Source: CAYGTK01 sp964352775 (lineage in GTDB: Bacteria; Bacteroidota; Bacteroidia; Chitinophagales; CAIOSU01). Taken from it: DNA of 22,798 bases. Within the stretch, counting starts at the first letter, position 1, and each line of letters opens with the position of its first letter. This document shows positions 1-8,289 of the stretch, in pieces. Below the pieces are notes generated by a model. The model saw only the letters and a program-made list of their open reading frames with translations. It ran no database searches and was not told where the DNA came from. Location of the stretch: positions 1-22,798 of the forward strand of contig CAYGTK010000044.1 in assembly GCA_964352775.1 (NCBI GenBank), written 5' to 3'. The position numbers were made by a program, and so were the translations under genes.

Positions 1-1567
1 GCCATGGCGTGATAGTCTTCAAAGGCCTTTTGCAGTAACTCGAAACCAGAAAGTATGAAGTAGCCTTCGTCTTCAAATTGCCACTCGCTCATCCATTTCA
101 ATTCTTCTAATCCACCGTAATTATCAAAACCCATTAGGTTAAGGATGTACGTTCCCGCTTGTAGATGCTCTAAATTCAAGCTTATATCCGTACCAGTAAT
201 ATCGCCAGAGTTTACCGTTCGGCCCATTAGGTCGGTTAGGGTGTAGTTTAGGGCAGTTTGGCCTTCTTTCAACTCTAGCGTTAAACTGTTGGTGAATGGG
301 TTGGGGTATAAGTGAAGTTGCTGTAAAGCATTGGCTGGAATAGATACCGTTCCATCACCACCCTTTAAGCGAACCACTAGTAGGCTGGCGTTTCTCGAGG
401 CATCGTCAGCGGCTATCAGTATTTCGCCATTGCTTTGTAGGCTTATGCCCGATACATCTACATCACCAACGTTGTCCACTACTACTTGACCGTTGGTGCC
501 AAATGTATTGTCTGCCGATCCATCGGTATTAAATCGCACTATTTGAAGGGGAGCATCGCCAATAGCGGGCTCACCTTGCCCAGCCATTACTATTTTACCA
601 TCGGCTTCAATAAGTAAGTTGGCACCTTCTTCGTCGCCCAGGCCAAAATCGTATAGCAGCATACCATCGCCGTTAAAGCTATTGTCTAGGCTTCCATCGG
701 TATTGTATCGCACAAGGGCAAAGTCTTGGCTGGTTGTAGAACCGCCATAGCCACCTGCTACAATTTTACCATCACTCTGAATGGCTAAGCTAAATGCTTG
801 GTCGTCATCGCCCATAAAATCGGTAATTGCTACTCCGCCGTTGCCAAAAGTGTTATCTAAACTTCCATCGGTATTGTAACGTAACACAGCAAAATCCCAT
901 GCGCCACTTAGGGCTTGCGTCCATCCGCCCGCAATAATTTTACCATCGGTTTGCAACTCTACGGCAGTGCCCCCTGTTCGCCCTTGGCCGCCTACTTCTA
1001 TAAAGTTGTAACCATTTGTGCCAAATGTATTGTCTAAGCTGCCATTCGTGTTATAGCGGGCAATAATAAGCTGGTTATTAGTTAACGAATCCTTTCGGCC
1101 TACGGCTACTATTTTACCATCGGTTTGCACGGTCATTTCAAATAGGCGCAGTATGTTTCCAGTAATATCCAATAGCGAATAACNNNNNNNNNNTCACGGG
1201 CGTGACCGCAAAGTATAAGGCTACCATCGGTTAATATATCAAAATCGCTTACATCTATTTTTTCATAACCAGTTACACTAAGCGATACCTGGCCATTGGT
1301 ACCAAAAGAAGCATCGGGGCTACCATCAGGGTTAAGCCTAGCTATAACTATATCCCGCTCGTTACCCGTGCCATTATCGGCATCGCCTACTAACACAATC
1401 TTTCCATCTGGCTGCTGGCGAACCATAGCGGCATCTTCATTAGTGCTCGCAAAATCTACGGAGGCAACGCCGTTGGTAGCAAATGTGGCATCTAAACTAC
1501 CAGCTTGCGCATTGGCCATTAAACAAAAACATAGGCTGAAAGCAAATAGTAAAAGAATGGGTTTCAT
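1..1567 (-). CDS. Secreted delta-60 repeat protein with T9SS sorting domain (partial, contains gap)
   Basis: The start codon at 1565-1567 is followed by a signal peptide ending near MANAQA. Repeats of the delta-60 type follow: DGKIV, then hydrophobic strands, then ARxNxDGSxDxxFGxNG, about seven units by eye, probably forming a beta-propeller-like surface domain. The 10-N gap breaks the frame. Downstream of it the same repeat pattern continues without a stop from 1181 to base 1 in the +2-shifted frame, so this is one gene whose true gap length is 2 modulo 3. A T9SS type A sorting domain begins at LYPNPF (about 311) and runs to YILNL (about 136). There the usual ending (DGGNTVAT..RVVKW, as in the three neighbours) is replaced by about 44 unrelated residues (MGFDNYGGLEELKW and onward) that stay open to the window edge. 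The product is probably exported across the outer membrane and held at the surface. The ligand is unknown. The ending could be a real fusion or an assembly chimera. Confidence 0.8.
134..311 (-). repeat. T9SS sorting-domain coding repeat, copy 1 of 4 (truncated)
   Basis: This DNA encodes the LYPNPF...GTYILNL part of the sorting domain and is a direct repeat of segments near 1712-1933, 3315-3539 and 5111-5335. Long stretches match almost base for base, for example the part coding for YTLTDLxGR. Copies 2 to 4 continue to a shared VVKW stop. Copy 1 loses similarity just after the Asn-Leu codons near 134. Four near-identical blocks within 5.3 kb are a substrate for gene conversion and also a hazard for short-read assembly. 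Confidence 0.8.
1184..1193. other. Assembly gap of 10 N inside a coding region
   Basis: Both flanks encode the same delta-60 repeat protein but in different frames across exactly 10 bases. The real missing length should be 2 modulo 3 if the gene is intact. The number 10 is therefore a placeholder. Confidence 0.9.
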
Positions 1568-1593
1568 GATTGTCGGTTTTGTATTCTAAGCTA

Positions 1594-1601
1594 CAAATTT
1601 A
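1594..1601 (-). promoter_or_regulatory. Bacteroidota -7 promoter element TAAATTTG
   Basis: Read on the minus strand this is TAAATTTG, a match to the Bacteroidota consensus TAnnTTTG. Its 3' edge lies 26 bases from the start codon of the delta-60 protein gene. I see no convincing -33 TTTG/TTG at the usual distance. The same element occurs at exactly the same distance in front of the gene starting at 3157. Confidence 0.4.
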
Positions 1602-1711
1602 CGCCCTATATGCTTGAGTTAAGAATCTACAATTGGCTGTACCTTAGCGCTGTTCAAAATCGCTTCTCTCGAACATCCATCTCGGCGAAAAGCTAAGTCT
1701 ATCTACTCAAC

Positions 1712-3157
1712 CTACCACTTCACCACCCGCTTGGTAGCAACAGTATTACCACCATCGCTAAGATTAAGAATGTATGTTCCCGCTCGTAAGTTATCCAAGT
1801 TTAAGTTCACATCACTTCCAGTAATATCGCCAGAGTTTACCGTTCGGCCCGTTAGGTCGGTTAGGGTGTAGTTTAGGGCAGTTTGGCCCTCTTTCAACTC
1901 TAACGTTAGGCTATTGGTGAAGGGGTTTGGGTATAGGTGTACCTGCTCTAGCGAATTTATCGGTATCGATACGCCAGTTTTAAACTCGTCATAGTCTTGG
2001 CGGAAGCTATTTACAAAGGTGGTGCTGGTCTTGTCATAAATAGTAGTGATCAATTGGGCAAGGTTGTCATTATCATCAAAGGTGAGGTTAGTGGTACTGC
2101 CAAATTCTGTGATCCATGTACTGGTGTTGGCATCCCACAATTCTACTATGTCTGAAGTTCTATAACCTTGGGTGTTAAACGTTATGTTAGTACGAGCATC
2201 GTCTACAAAAGTCATAGCACCTGCATCCCAAATTTTGTTGATCTGCTGATAGCCTCCATTTGCTGAACTGGTAAATGTGCTTTGCGCTATATTTTCCCAT
2301 TGCATGGTAGCTGTATTGTAACGTTCTTCCAGTTCTTCTACTAGTTCGTTCTGCAAAAACAAGTAGCTTGTAGGCGTGGTTACCCTGTTACAAAATTTAA
2401 AGGGGTCGTTAGCAGTAGCGCTATTAGGGGTGCTGGTGGTTCGCCAGTCAAGCACCCAAGCGCCATTAGTCCATAAGCTTTCAGTAGCGGTTAAAACTAA
2501 GCCTATATTCTCGTTCAGGTCGTACTCGGTTAGCTTGGTATTCACTAAAACACCGCTGCCGTTAGCTTCCTCTAGGGTAGCTTTTATTCTCGACAAGGGG
2601 TTCATTATTGAATATTCATAGCTTTCTCTTCTCAATGTATCGTACATGCCCGTACCGGCGTTGTAAGTGTATTGTGTGTATTGAATTAATAAGGAATCGC
2701 AATCTGCCTGGGGAAGGCCAGTGGGGGCGTATTTATATTCTAATTTGCTTGCCCCATTTTGCAGTGTAAGCATGTTGCCATTGTTGGGGTCGGGTAGATA
2801 GCTTTCCAAGCCTAAGTTGTTCCCAAAACCATCAATCCTGAAAATAAACTCTGAAAGTTCAAAGCCGCTGCCATTATCAATTAAATTTGTCTGCTTAGTT
2901 TGCTGCAGCCCTGCTGATGGGGAAGTGTATTCAAAGGTGAATATGCTAGCTGTATCGCCCGATATAGTGTCCACACGAATCTCGCTCAGCTTTCGGTCCA
3001 TGGCATCGTAGGTAAAGGTTACGGTAGTAGCATAATCCCATGCGCCATTGCTCCAGTTGTATTCTACGCACTTGCCGGGTGGCGATGTTTGTGCCGAAGC
3101 AGAAAACGCAAAAAGGCACATTAGTGCTGAAATGATGAAGGTTGATAGCTGTTTCAT
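1712..3157 (-). CDS. Secreted T9SS type A sorting domain protein, paralog 1
   Basis: This 481-residue protein has a signal peptide (hydrophobic residues 5-20, cleavage near SASAQT). A long beta-rich region follows with repeated Trp/Tyr-Asp motifs such as WSNGAW, TYDAMDR, WTNGAW and LWDANTSTW, somewhat like YD repeats, and then a T9SS sorting domain from LYPNPF at about residue 408 to the terminal VVKW. It is therefore predicted to pass through the type IX system and be attached at or released from the cell surface. It is a paralog of the next two genes upstream and closest to the 482-residue one: both open with the KCVE...W.NG.W pattern and carry the ..TISGDT/..TITGDT segment. I do not recognise a catalytic motif, and the function of the N-terminal part is unknown. 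A TAnnTTTG element lies upstream, so it may be transcribed separately from its neighbours. Confidence 0.85.
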   Translation of the reverse strand: MKQLSTFIISALMCLFAFSASAQTSPPGKCVEYNWSNGAWDYATTVTFTYDAMDRKLSEIRVDTISGDTASIFTFEYTSPSAGLQQTKQTNLIDNGSGFELSEFIFRIDGFGNNLGLESYLPDPNNGNMLTLQNGASKLEYKYAPTGLPQADCDSLLIQYTQYTYNAGTGMYDTLRRESYEYSIMNPLSRIKATLEEANGSGVLVNTKLTEYDLNENIGLVLTATESLWTNGAWVLDWRTTSTPNSATANDPFKFCNRVTTPTSYLFLQNELVEELEERYNTATMQWENIAQSTFTSSANGGYQQINKIWDAGAMTFVDDARTNITFNTQGYRTSDIVELWDANTSTWITEFGSTTNLTFDDNDNLAQLITTIYDKTSTTFVNSFRQDYDEFKTGVSIPINSLEQVHLYPNPFTNSLTLELKEGQTALNYTLTDLTGRTVNSGDITGSDVNLNLDNLRAGTYILNLSDGGNTVATKRVVKW

Positions 3158-3183
3158 GGTAATGGATTTTGAATGATCTTAGC

Positions 3184-3191
3184 CAAATGTA
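3184..3191 (-). promoter_or_regulatory. Bacteroidota -7 promoter element TACATTTG
   Basis: On the minus strand this reads TACATTTG, a full match to TAnnTTTG. The distance to the start codon at 3157 is the same as for the delta-60 protein gene. No clear -33 element is visible. Confidence 0.4.
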
Positions 3192-3314
3192 CAACATCTA
3201 TTAAAATGAAAGATATAGGTTAACCTGATATGTAAATAGACAAGCCTAAACGACCGTAAGGAATTATCGCCAAAGACTCCTCTACCGACTACTAACTATA
3301 AACTTTCAGCTACG

Positions 3315-5057
3315 CTACCACTTCACCACCCGCTGCGTAGCTACAGTATTACCACCATCTGTAAGGTTTAGGATGTACGTGCCTGCCTTAAGGCCATCCA
3401 AATTCAAGCTTACATCAGTACCCGTAATTTCACCTGCTTTAATCGTACGGCCCATTAAGTCGGTTAGGGTGTAGCTGGCTTGGGTGATGCCGTTCGTGAA
3501 CTCTAGGCTTAAGGTGCTTTGAACAGGGTTGGGGTAGATGCTTGCTCCAGAGGTTTCTAATCCGTTAATTCCAATGGTGATGCAACTGCCCTCGCTCTGC
3601 ACATTTATCAACTGCGTAAGGCTATCGTCGCAACCGATGTTGCCCACTTGCGTGGCGTAAAGGGTTATGGGAAATCTGCTAGCAGTATCGCTAAAGGTTA
3701 TCTCTGGAGGAAAACCGCTAGGTATCATGTCCCAACTATAATCCCAACCTGTTTGCGGACTGCTTTGATTATTCAGTAATACCGTTTGCCCCACCGCAAT
3801 GCAATTGCTATCGGCAATGTTTGGGGTGATGTTTTTTATACTGAAGGCGAGATTGGCCGTATCGCAGGGTGGTAGAGGGTAGGTTCTATAGTCTCGGTAA
3901 TCAATCCTATATCTATTAGATGTATCGCCCCTGCTGTTTACTCCTCGGCTTATTTCTCGCACCTTATCCCCCGTCCCGTTGTAGGTCAGTTCAAATAAAT
4001 CTGCATAGTCAAGTTGCCAGGTACTTAGGCTATCTATCCAAAAACTGAAGGCTTCCAATACTTTTTCATCATAACTGTTATAATACCATTCCCCTTTATC
4101 ACTACGCTCATATTGCTGGGTGCTGTCGTTCCAATGGTCAATTATAATTTCGTAACTGCTGCTATCAGGGGCATGGGTGTGCGTCCACAATTGCTTTTCG
4201 CCCCATTGCATGGTAGCAGCATCGTATTCTTCTTTTACTTGCAAGGCTAGCTCGCGAAAAGTGAATTCATAGGGTTCGGTTGCTGTCATCCGTTCGCATA
4301 AAAATTGCTCTAAAGTACTTACGGTAACTATACTAGAGAGTATTTCTTGTGCATTGCGCTTATCAAACTGCCAAGCTCCGTTAATCCATCGGCTTTCGGT
4401 AGTAGTTAAAGTATTGCCCTGAAAGCTATAGTCCTCTTTTCTATAGTTTACCCAGTTGCCAGCCGTATCTATCAACTGAATGGTCATATTAGTACGTAGG
4501 TTACTGTTAGGCACATTGTATTGAAAGGTATATAATGCCCGCGGTTGGTATACAGGACTGGCAGATGCTATATAAGCGTATTGTGTGTGCCCCAATAACA
4601 CCGAATCACATCCACCGCCAACTTTTCCTTGAATACCATATGTAAAATCTCTACTGATGCCAGCAAAATCGCTGAGCTCGTACTGGGTAGTGATGTAGTT
4701 CCATCCGAACTGTTCGTACAAGGTTTGGTTGCCGTATATATCTGTATGTGTAATTGTGCTATCATCGCCTTGCAGCCCATTACTAAAGGCTTGTTTGGTA
4801 GCTACAATAAGTTGCTGTATATCATTGGGTAACGCACTGCATAAGCTTTTTTCTATACTCGTGGTATCGCCTGTAGTAGTGTCAATACCCACGGTTAAAA
4901 GTATATGACCCTGCCTACTGTATTTATGGTTTAGGGTTGAGCCGTAATGCCATGATTTAACAGGAACGGTATAGTACACAGAAGTGCCATGTAAGCGCCC
5001 CTGCCCAAAGCAATTAAGCGCAGCTACTACCCCCAATACCAAAAATAAAAAACGCAT
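3315..5057 (-). CDS. Secreted T9SS type A sorting domain protein with PKD-like insert, paralog 2
   Basis: This 580-residue protein has a short signal peptide (MRFLFLVLGVVAALNCFGQG). Its N-terminal beta-rich region is related to the flanking paralogs and contains WINGAWQFDKRN and EEYDAATMQWGEKQ. It differs from them by about 100 extra residues (roughly 395-500) that resemble a PKD/Ig-like surface module: Cys at each end, GQTVLLNNQS, then Y.W, then ITLYATQVGNIGCDDSLTQ. The T9SS sorting domain starts with IYPNPV at about residue 507 and ends in VVKW. It is probably an exported adhesin-like or structural surface protein. No active site is visible. The stop lies in the same DNA context as in the two paralogs, consistent with tandem duplication followed by insertion of the extra module here or its loss from the others. 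Confidence 0.85.
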   Translation of the reverse strand: MRFLFLVLGVVAALNCFGQGRLHGTSVYYTVPVKSWHYGSTLNHKYSRQGHILLTVGIDTTTGDTTSIEKSLCSALPNDIQQLIVATKQAFSNGLQGDDSTITHTDIYGNQTLYEQFGWNYITTQYELSDFAGISRDFTYGIQGKVGGGCDSVLLGHTQYAYIASASPVYQPRALYTFQYNVPNSNLRTNMTIQLIDTAGNWVNYRKEDYSFQGNTLTTTESRWINGAWQFDKRNAQEILSSIVTVSTLEQFLCERMTATEPYEFTFRELALQVKEEYDAATMQWGEKQLWTHTHAPDSSSYEIIIDHWNDSTQQYERSDKGEWYYNSYDEKVLEAFSFWIDSLSTWQLDYADLFELTYNGTGDKVREISRGVNSRGDTSNRYRIDYRDYRTYPLPPCDTANLAFSIKNITPNIADSNCIAVGQTVLLNNQSSPQTGWDYSWDMIPSGFPPEITFSDTASRFPITLYATQVGNIGCDDSLTQLINVQSEGSCITIGINGLETSGASIYPNPVQSTLSLEFTNGITQASYTLTDLMGRTIKAGEITGTDVSLNLDGLKAGTYILNLTDGGNTVATQRVVKW

Positions 5058-5110
5058 AAAGCAATCGATTAATTACTAATATAAGTAAATAATCGCTGCT
5101 TTATGACAAC

Positions 5111-6559
5111 CTACCACTTTACCACCCGCTGCGTAGCTACAGTATTACCACCATCAGTAAGGTTAAGTATGTAAGTACCTGCCTTCAGGTTCTCTAAGTT
5201 CAAGTTTACATCAGCTCCCGTAATATCACCTGCGCTAACCATGCGGCCTGTTAGGTCGGTTAGGGTGTAGCTAACTGCGGTTTGGCCTTCTTTCAGTTTA
5301 AGCGTTAGGCTGTTAGTGAAGGGGTTGGGGTATAGGCGTACTTGCTGCAATGAGTTAGCTGGTATGGAAACCACAGTTGTAAAGTCGCTATAATCTTGGC
5401 GGAAGCTGTTCTCTATCATCATCGTGTTGCTGTTGTACAATCTGCTAATAAACTGGGTAATGTTACCGTTAGCATCGCGTATTCTATCGGCTTGGCTGCC
5501 GCCTGAAACATCCCAACCCATAGTTTGTGTATTCCAAGTATAACTAGTGCTTGAGGTTGTTTCGCCAAGTGTGTTTCGTTCCACTTCGGTACGGCTGCTA
5601 TTTCGGTATTGCATGTCCATGCTGTTCCAAAAACCAACTACAAGGTCGTAACCACCATTGGGCTTGCTGCTGTACTCTGACTCTTGAGAGTTAGTAAAAG
5701 TAGCGCTGTTTACATCGTACGATTCTGTAGTTTGGCGCACCTTTTGGTCTTCATCAAACATATATGGGTTTGGCGTGGTTGCTCTAGCGCAATGAAATTG
5801 TTCTGCTGTAGAACTGTTAACTACGTCTCCATACACTTCGGTGGTTACTCGGCTAGATATTTCCCAGCCCGATCCGTCCCAAGAGCTGTACTGTGCTACT
5901 AGTGTCATGTCAAACAAACTAAAATCTTCCTTGACACTGTTTATCCATCCACCACTTCCGTCAGAAGTTTGGAAAATTGTGGCGCTTCGCTGATTAACTC
6001 CACCACCGTTGTATTCAAATAGTTGCCTTTGTATAGGTTTGTATGTCATGGTAACATCATCATATCTATACTGTATGCACTCGGTTACCACGGTGTCGCA
6101 GTTGGCATTGGCACTACCGCTAGCATCGTACTTGTACTCCCAAGTTGATGAAAAGGCTTGTAAGGTTAAAGTACCTCCGTTGTTTGGGTCGGGCTTGTAT
6201 GTTTCAGAGGCTATAGTATTGCCAAACCTATCTTGCTTAGATATGAATTCTTGGTCGAGCTCTAAACCATTTCCATTATCGCGATTAGCGGTTTGCTTAT
6301 ACTGGGTAACTCCAGGCGATGGCATAGTGTATTCAGAAATGAAGATAAATAGCGTATCGCCTGTAATGGTATCTATACCTAGCCTTATAGTTTCACGCCC
6401 CAATGCATCGTATTCAAATGTAGTGGTGCCGCTATATGCCCACACGCCATTATTCCAAAAAGACTCCACACATTTACCCGGTTTAGATGTTTGGGCATGA
6501 GTGGGGGTGAGGAATAGACATAAAGTAAGGGCAAAAAGAAAGGTAGTTAAAGTTTTCAT
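5111..6559 (-). CDS. Secreted T9SS type A sorting domain protein, paralog 3
   Basis: I place the start at 6557-6559 (MKTLTTFLFALTLCLFLTPTHAQ) rather than at an upstream in-frame ATG at 6634, because only the former gives a normal signal peptide directly at the N-terminus. The mature part repeats the pattern of paralog 1 at almost the same length (482 against 481 residues): KCVESFWNNGVW, FEYDALGR, a GDT segment, WDGSGWEI, FWNSMDMQY, and then ENSFRQDYSDF just before the sorting domain. LYPNPF begins at about residue 409 and the protein ends in VVKW. It is a predicted type IX secretion substrate of unknown role. It is divergently oriented from the seven-helix membrane protein gene at 6702, so the 140-base gap between them probably holds promoters for both. 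Confidence 0.85.
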   Translation of the reverse strand: MKTLTTFLFALTLCLFLTPTHAQTSKPGKCVESFWNNGVWAYSGTTTFEYDALGRETIRLGIDTITGDTLFIFISEYTMPSPGVTQYKQTANRDNGNGLELDQEFISKQDRFGNTIASETYKPDPNNGGTLTLQAFSSTWEYKYDASGSANANCDTVVTECIQYRYDDVTMTYKPIQRQLFEYNGGGVNQRSATIFQTSDGSGGWINSVKEDFSLFDMTLVAQYSSWDGSGWEISSRVTTEVYGDVVNSSTAEQFHCARATTPNPYMFDEDQKVRQTTESYDVNSATFTNSQESEYSSKPNGGYDLVVGFWNSMDMQYRNSSRTEVERNTLGETTSSTSYTWNTQTMGWDVSGGSQADRIRDANGNITQFISRLYNSNTMMIENSFRQDYSDFTTVVSIPANSLQQVRLYPNPFTNSLTLKLKEGQTAVSYTLTDLTGRMVSAGDITGADVNLNLENLKAGTYILNLTDGGNTVATQRVVKW

Positions 6560-6585
6560 GATGTATACAGTTTTGAAGAATACAA

Positions 6586-6593
6586 CTAAAATA
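6586..6593 (-). promoter_or_regulatory. Possible -7 element TATTTTAG
   Basis: On the minus strand this reads TATTTTAG, one mismatch from TAnnTTTG. It sits at the same distance from the start at 6559 as the elements before the genes starting at 1567 and 3157. The shared distance supports both the element and the chosen start codon. Confidence 0.3.
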
Positions 6594-6701
6594 CGAGATC
6601 TTAGGTGTTTAATACTCGTGATAGCATTGCTCAAGTACTAGTTATGGGAGTTGGCTATATTAGTTTTTTATTGGTGTATTCCTTTTACCTTCAAACATAT
6701 A

Positions 6702-7526
6702 ATGGAAGAATCAACGCTAGTAATCAATTGGTGGTATGGCATGATGGGCATTGCCGTGCTCAATTTCATTTTGCTGGGCATAACCTACAAGGTGTATCGC
6801 AAGCGCTTGCCAAGCTATACCGATCTATTGAAGCATACCCGAAAATGGCAAATGGGCTTGGCACTATACTACACATTGGTGTGTGCCTTCCGCTGCTTTG
6901 TGCCCAAGGGCGATGTGAAGCGCATTGTAATGATCGATCATTGGATCTCAGCTGTGGCTATTGGGCGAACCTTGGTAACTTTTGCTGAGCTGGCCTTTGT
7001 GCTGCAGTGGTCGCTAGTACTATATGAAATAGGCAAAAGTACGGGCAACAAAGTGGCTATGGGTGGCGCCAAGGTCATTGTACCCTTAATAATAATAGCA
7101 GAGGTATTCTCTTGGTATGCCTGTACCACTACCAACTATTTGGGCAGTGTGATAGAGGAATCGTTCTGGGGAATATCTGCCGCTGTGTTCGTGGCTGGAT
7201 TAGTTAGCTCGCGTAAGTTTTACGAAGGTGTTCAGCGCAAGTTTATTGCTATTACCAGCTTTTTCGGCTCAGGCTATGTACTGTATATGTTTTTGGTAGA
7301 TGTACCCACCTACACCCGCGGCTGGCTGGCCGATACCGAGGCAGGTGTGCAATACGCCACCGTAATAGATGGCCTAATAGAAACCGCCACCGTATGGCAC
7401 TACAGCCGCAGCTATGAAGATTGGCAATACCTCATCGTTTGGCAAACCCTTTACTTCAGCCTAGCCGTGTGGGGTAGTCAGTTGCTGGTGAATGCTCCTC
7501 GGTTGGATGTGGGGAAGAGTCAATAG
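6702..7526 (+). CDS. Uncharacterised seven-helix membrane protein
   Basis: I choose the ATG at 6702 (274 residues) over a TTG 51 bases upstream, since the upstream codons would put a charged linker before the first helix. About seven hydrophobic segments can be seen: WWYGMMGIAVLNFILLGI, WQMGLALYYTLVCAF, a helix around RTLVTFAELAFVLQWSL, VIVPLIIIAEVFSW, FWGISAAVFVAGLV, FIAITSFFGSGYVLYMF and YLIVWQTLYFSLAVWG. The segment RCFVPKGDVKR, then DHW, then GRTLVTFAELAF looks conserved and charged within the membrane. It recalls a family of uncharacterised bacterial and algal seven-helix proteins, though I cannot name one firmly. It is not a rhodopsin: the last helix has no lysine for retinal. The last 27 codons are repeated at 8290-8370. 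The stop codon lies inside a degenerate AGT-rich repeat. Confidence 0.75.
   Translation: MEESTLVINWWYGMMGIAVLNFILLGITYKVYRKRLPSYTDLLKHTRKWQMGLALYYTLVCAFRCFVPKGDVKRIVMIDHWISAVAIGRTLVTFAELAFVLQWSLVLYEIGKSTGNKVAMGGAKVIVPLIIIAEVFSWYACTTTNYLGSVIEESFWGISAAVFVAGLVSSRKFYEGVQRKFIAITSFFGSGYVLYMFLVDVPTYTRGWLADTEAGVQYATVIDGLIETATVWHYSRSYEDWQYLIVWQTLYFSLAVWGSQLLVNAPRLDVGKSQ
7447..7493 (+). repeat. Direct repeat, first copy (3' end of membrane-protein gene)
   Basis: These 47 bases recur without a mismatch at 8291-8337, 844 bases downstream. Weaker similarity continues through the stop codon. The two copies flank the lipoprotein gene at 7645-8247. Confidence 0.9.
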
Positions 7527-7574
7527 TTTATAGTCGGTAGTTAGTAGTCCATGGTCGATGGTCCACGGTCGATG
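7518..7574 (+). repeat. Degenerate AGTCGGTAG/GGTCGATGG short-repeat tract
   Basis: The tract begins inside the last codons of the membrane-protein gene and includes its TAG stop. It then runs through AGTCGGTAGTTAGTAG and GGTCGATGGTCCACGGTCGATG. It belongs to the dispersed family also seen at 9426, 14182, 14990, 15784, 16010, 18041 (inverted) and 22382. Confidence 0.6.
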
Positions 7575-7590
7575 TTTTTTTGGAATTATC

Positions 7591-7606
7591 CCTCCCTCGA
7601 GGGAGG
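7591..7606. repeat. 16-bp palindrome CCTCCCTCGAGGGAGG
   Basis: This is a perfect palindrome in the gap between two convergent genes, followed by TTAGGTGGGTGT. A related unit in inverted orientation lies at 17850-17875, including GGTGGGTGT read from the other strand. It could act as a bidirectional terminator-like hairpin, but no T-tract follows. Confidence 0.55.
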
Positions 7607-7644
7607 TTAGGTGGGTGTACTTTTAGGAACGATGTAAGTATGGC

Positions 7645-8247
7645 CTAATACGTTACAGTACCCGGCAATTGAAAACTACCAGAAATTGGAACGTAACCTA
7701 CAATGCTATCGCAGTTGAAGAATCCCGCACATTTTCCAATACTTCCAGTGATGTAACCGCAGTATTCAAATAGATCAACGTTACTGCTTTCCTCTCTAAC
7801 AAAAGTCACGCTTTCGATGGTGAAGGAGGTAAATTCGTTTGTGGGTTGCGATGGGTAAAAATAGGAACTATATAATCCAGTATCCGTTTCTGAATAAAAA
7901 AATAAGCTTCCAAAAAGGTTTTCACTATTATCTGAAGTGATTGTTCTACCTGGTAAATCTAAAACGCGCTGTCGAGTAAAGTTTTGCTGTGTTGATGAAA
8001 TGGATAGGCCTGCAATGACTCCGCTGGTAAACGAAGGTGAATAGATTGTATAAAGCACATTTTTGGTAATCGTTCCACCACCAAAACCACCCGTTCGGCC
8101 ATCTTGTTCTCTTAGTCTGGTTTCGATGTTATTTGAATTAACAAATAGATGATAGCTAGGAATACTACAACCAGATACTATATCCTCTTCTTCTTTAGCA
8201 CAGCCCAGCAAACAGGTAATGGTAACCAGCAACACTACATTTCTCAT
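7645..8247 (-). CDS. Putative lipoprotein, unknown function
   Basis: This 200-residue product begins with a lipoprotein signal (MRNVVLLVTITCLLGC, lipid-attachment Cys at 16), so it is probably anchored in the outer or inner membrane on the periplasmic side. Two Cys pairs are possible later (SGCSIP near the N-terminus; EYCGYITGSIGKCAGFFNCDS near the C-terminus). The rest is beta-rich with many Ser/Thr, typical of small Bacteroidota envelope proteins. I do not recognise a family. It is convergent with the membrane-protein gene and lies between the two copies of that gene's 3' end, which suggests that it arrived by insertion or was caught in a local duplication. Confidence 0.65.
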   Translation of the reverse strand: MRNVVLLVTITCLLGCAKEEEDIVSGCSIPSYHLFVNSNNIETRLREQDGRTGGFGGGTITKNVLYTIYSPSFTSGVIAGLSISSTQQNFTRQRVLDLPGRTITSDNSENLFGSLFFYSETDTGLYSSYFYPSQPTNEFTSFTIESVTFVREESSNVDLFEYCGYITGSIGKCAGFFNCDSIVGYVPISGSFQLPGTVTY

Positions 8248-8289
8248 ATAATGAAAATAAGCATTAAATCAGTCAAAAAAGATTGATAC

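Noticed and set aside
1296..1589. Plus-strand open frame opposite the delta-60 gene
   Set aside because: It is antisense to a convincing signal-peptide-bearing gene, has low-complexity composition and no recognisable features. The other long antisense frames over the T9SS, protease and capsid genes were dismissed for the same reason.
6702..7526. Seven helices suggested a microbial rhodopsin
   Set aside because: The last helix (LYFSLAVWGSQLLV) has no retinal-binding lysine, and the proton-pump motif in the third helix is absent.
7576..7581. T-run TTTTTT after the seven-helix gene as a rho-independent terminator
   Set aside because: There is no clear GC stem immediately before the run; the palindrome at 7591 lies after it, and the preceding tract is only weakly self-complementary.
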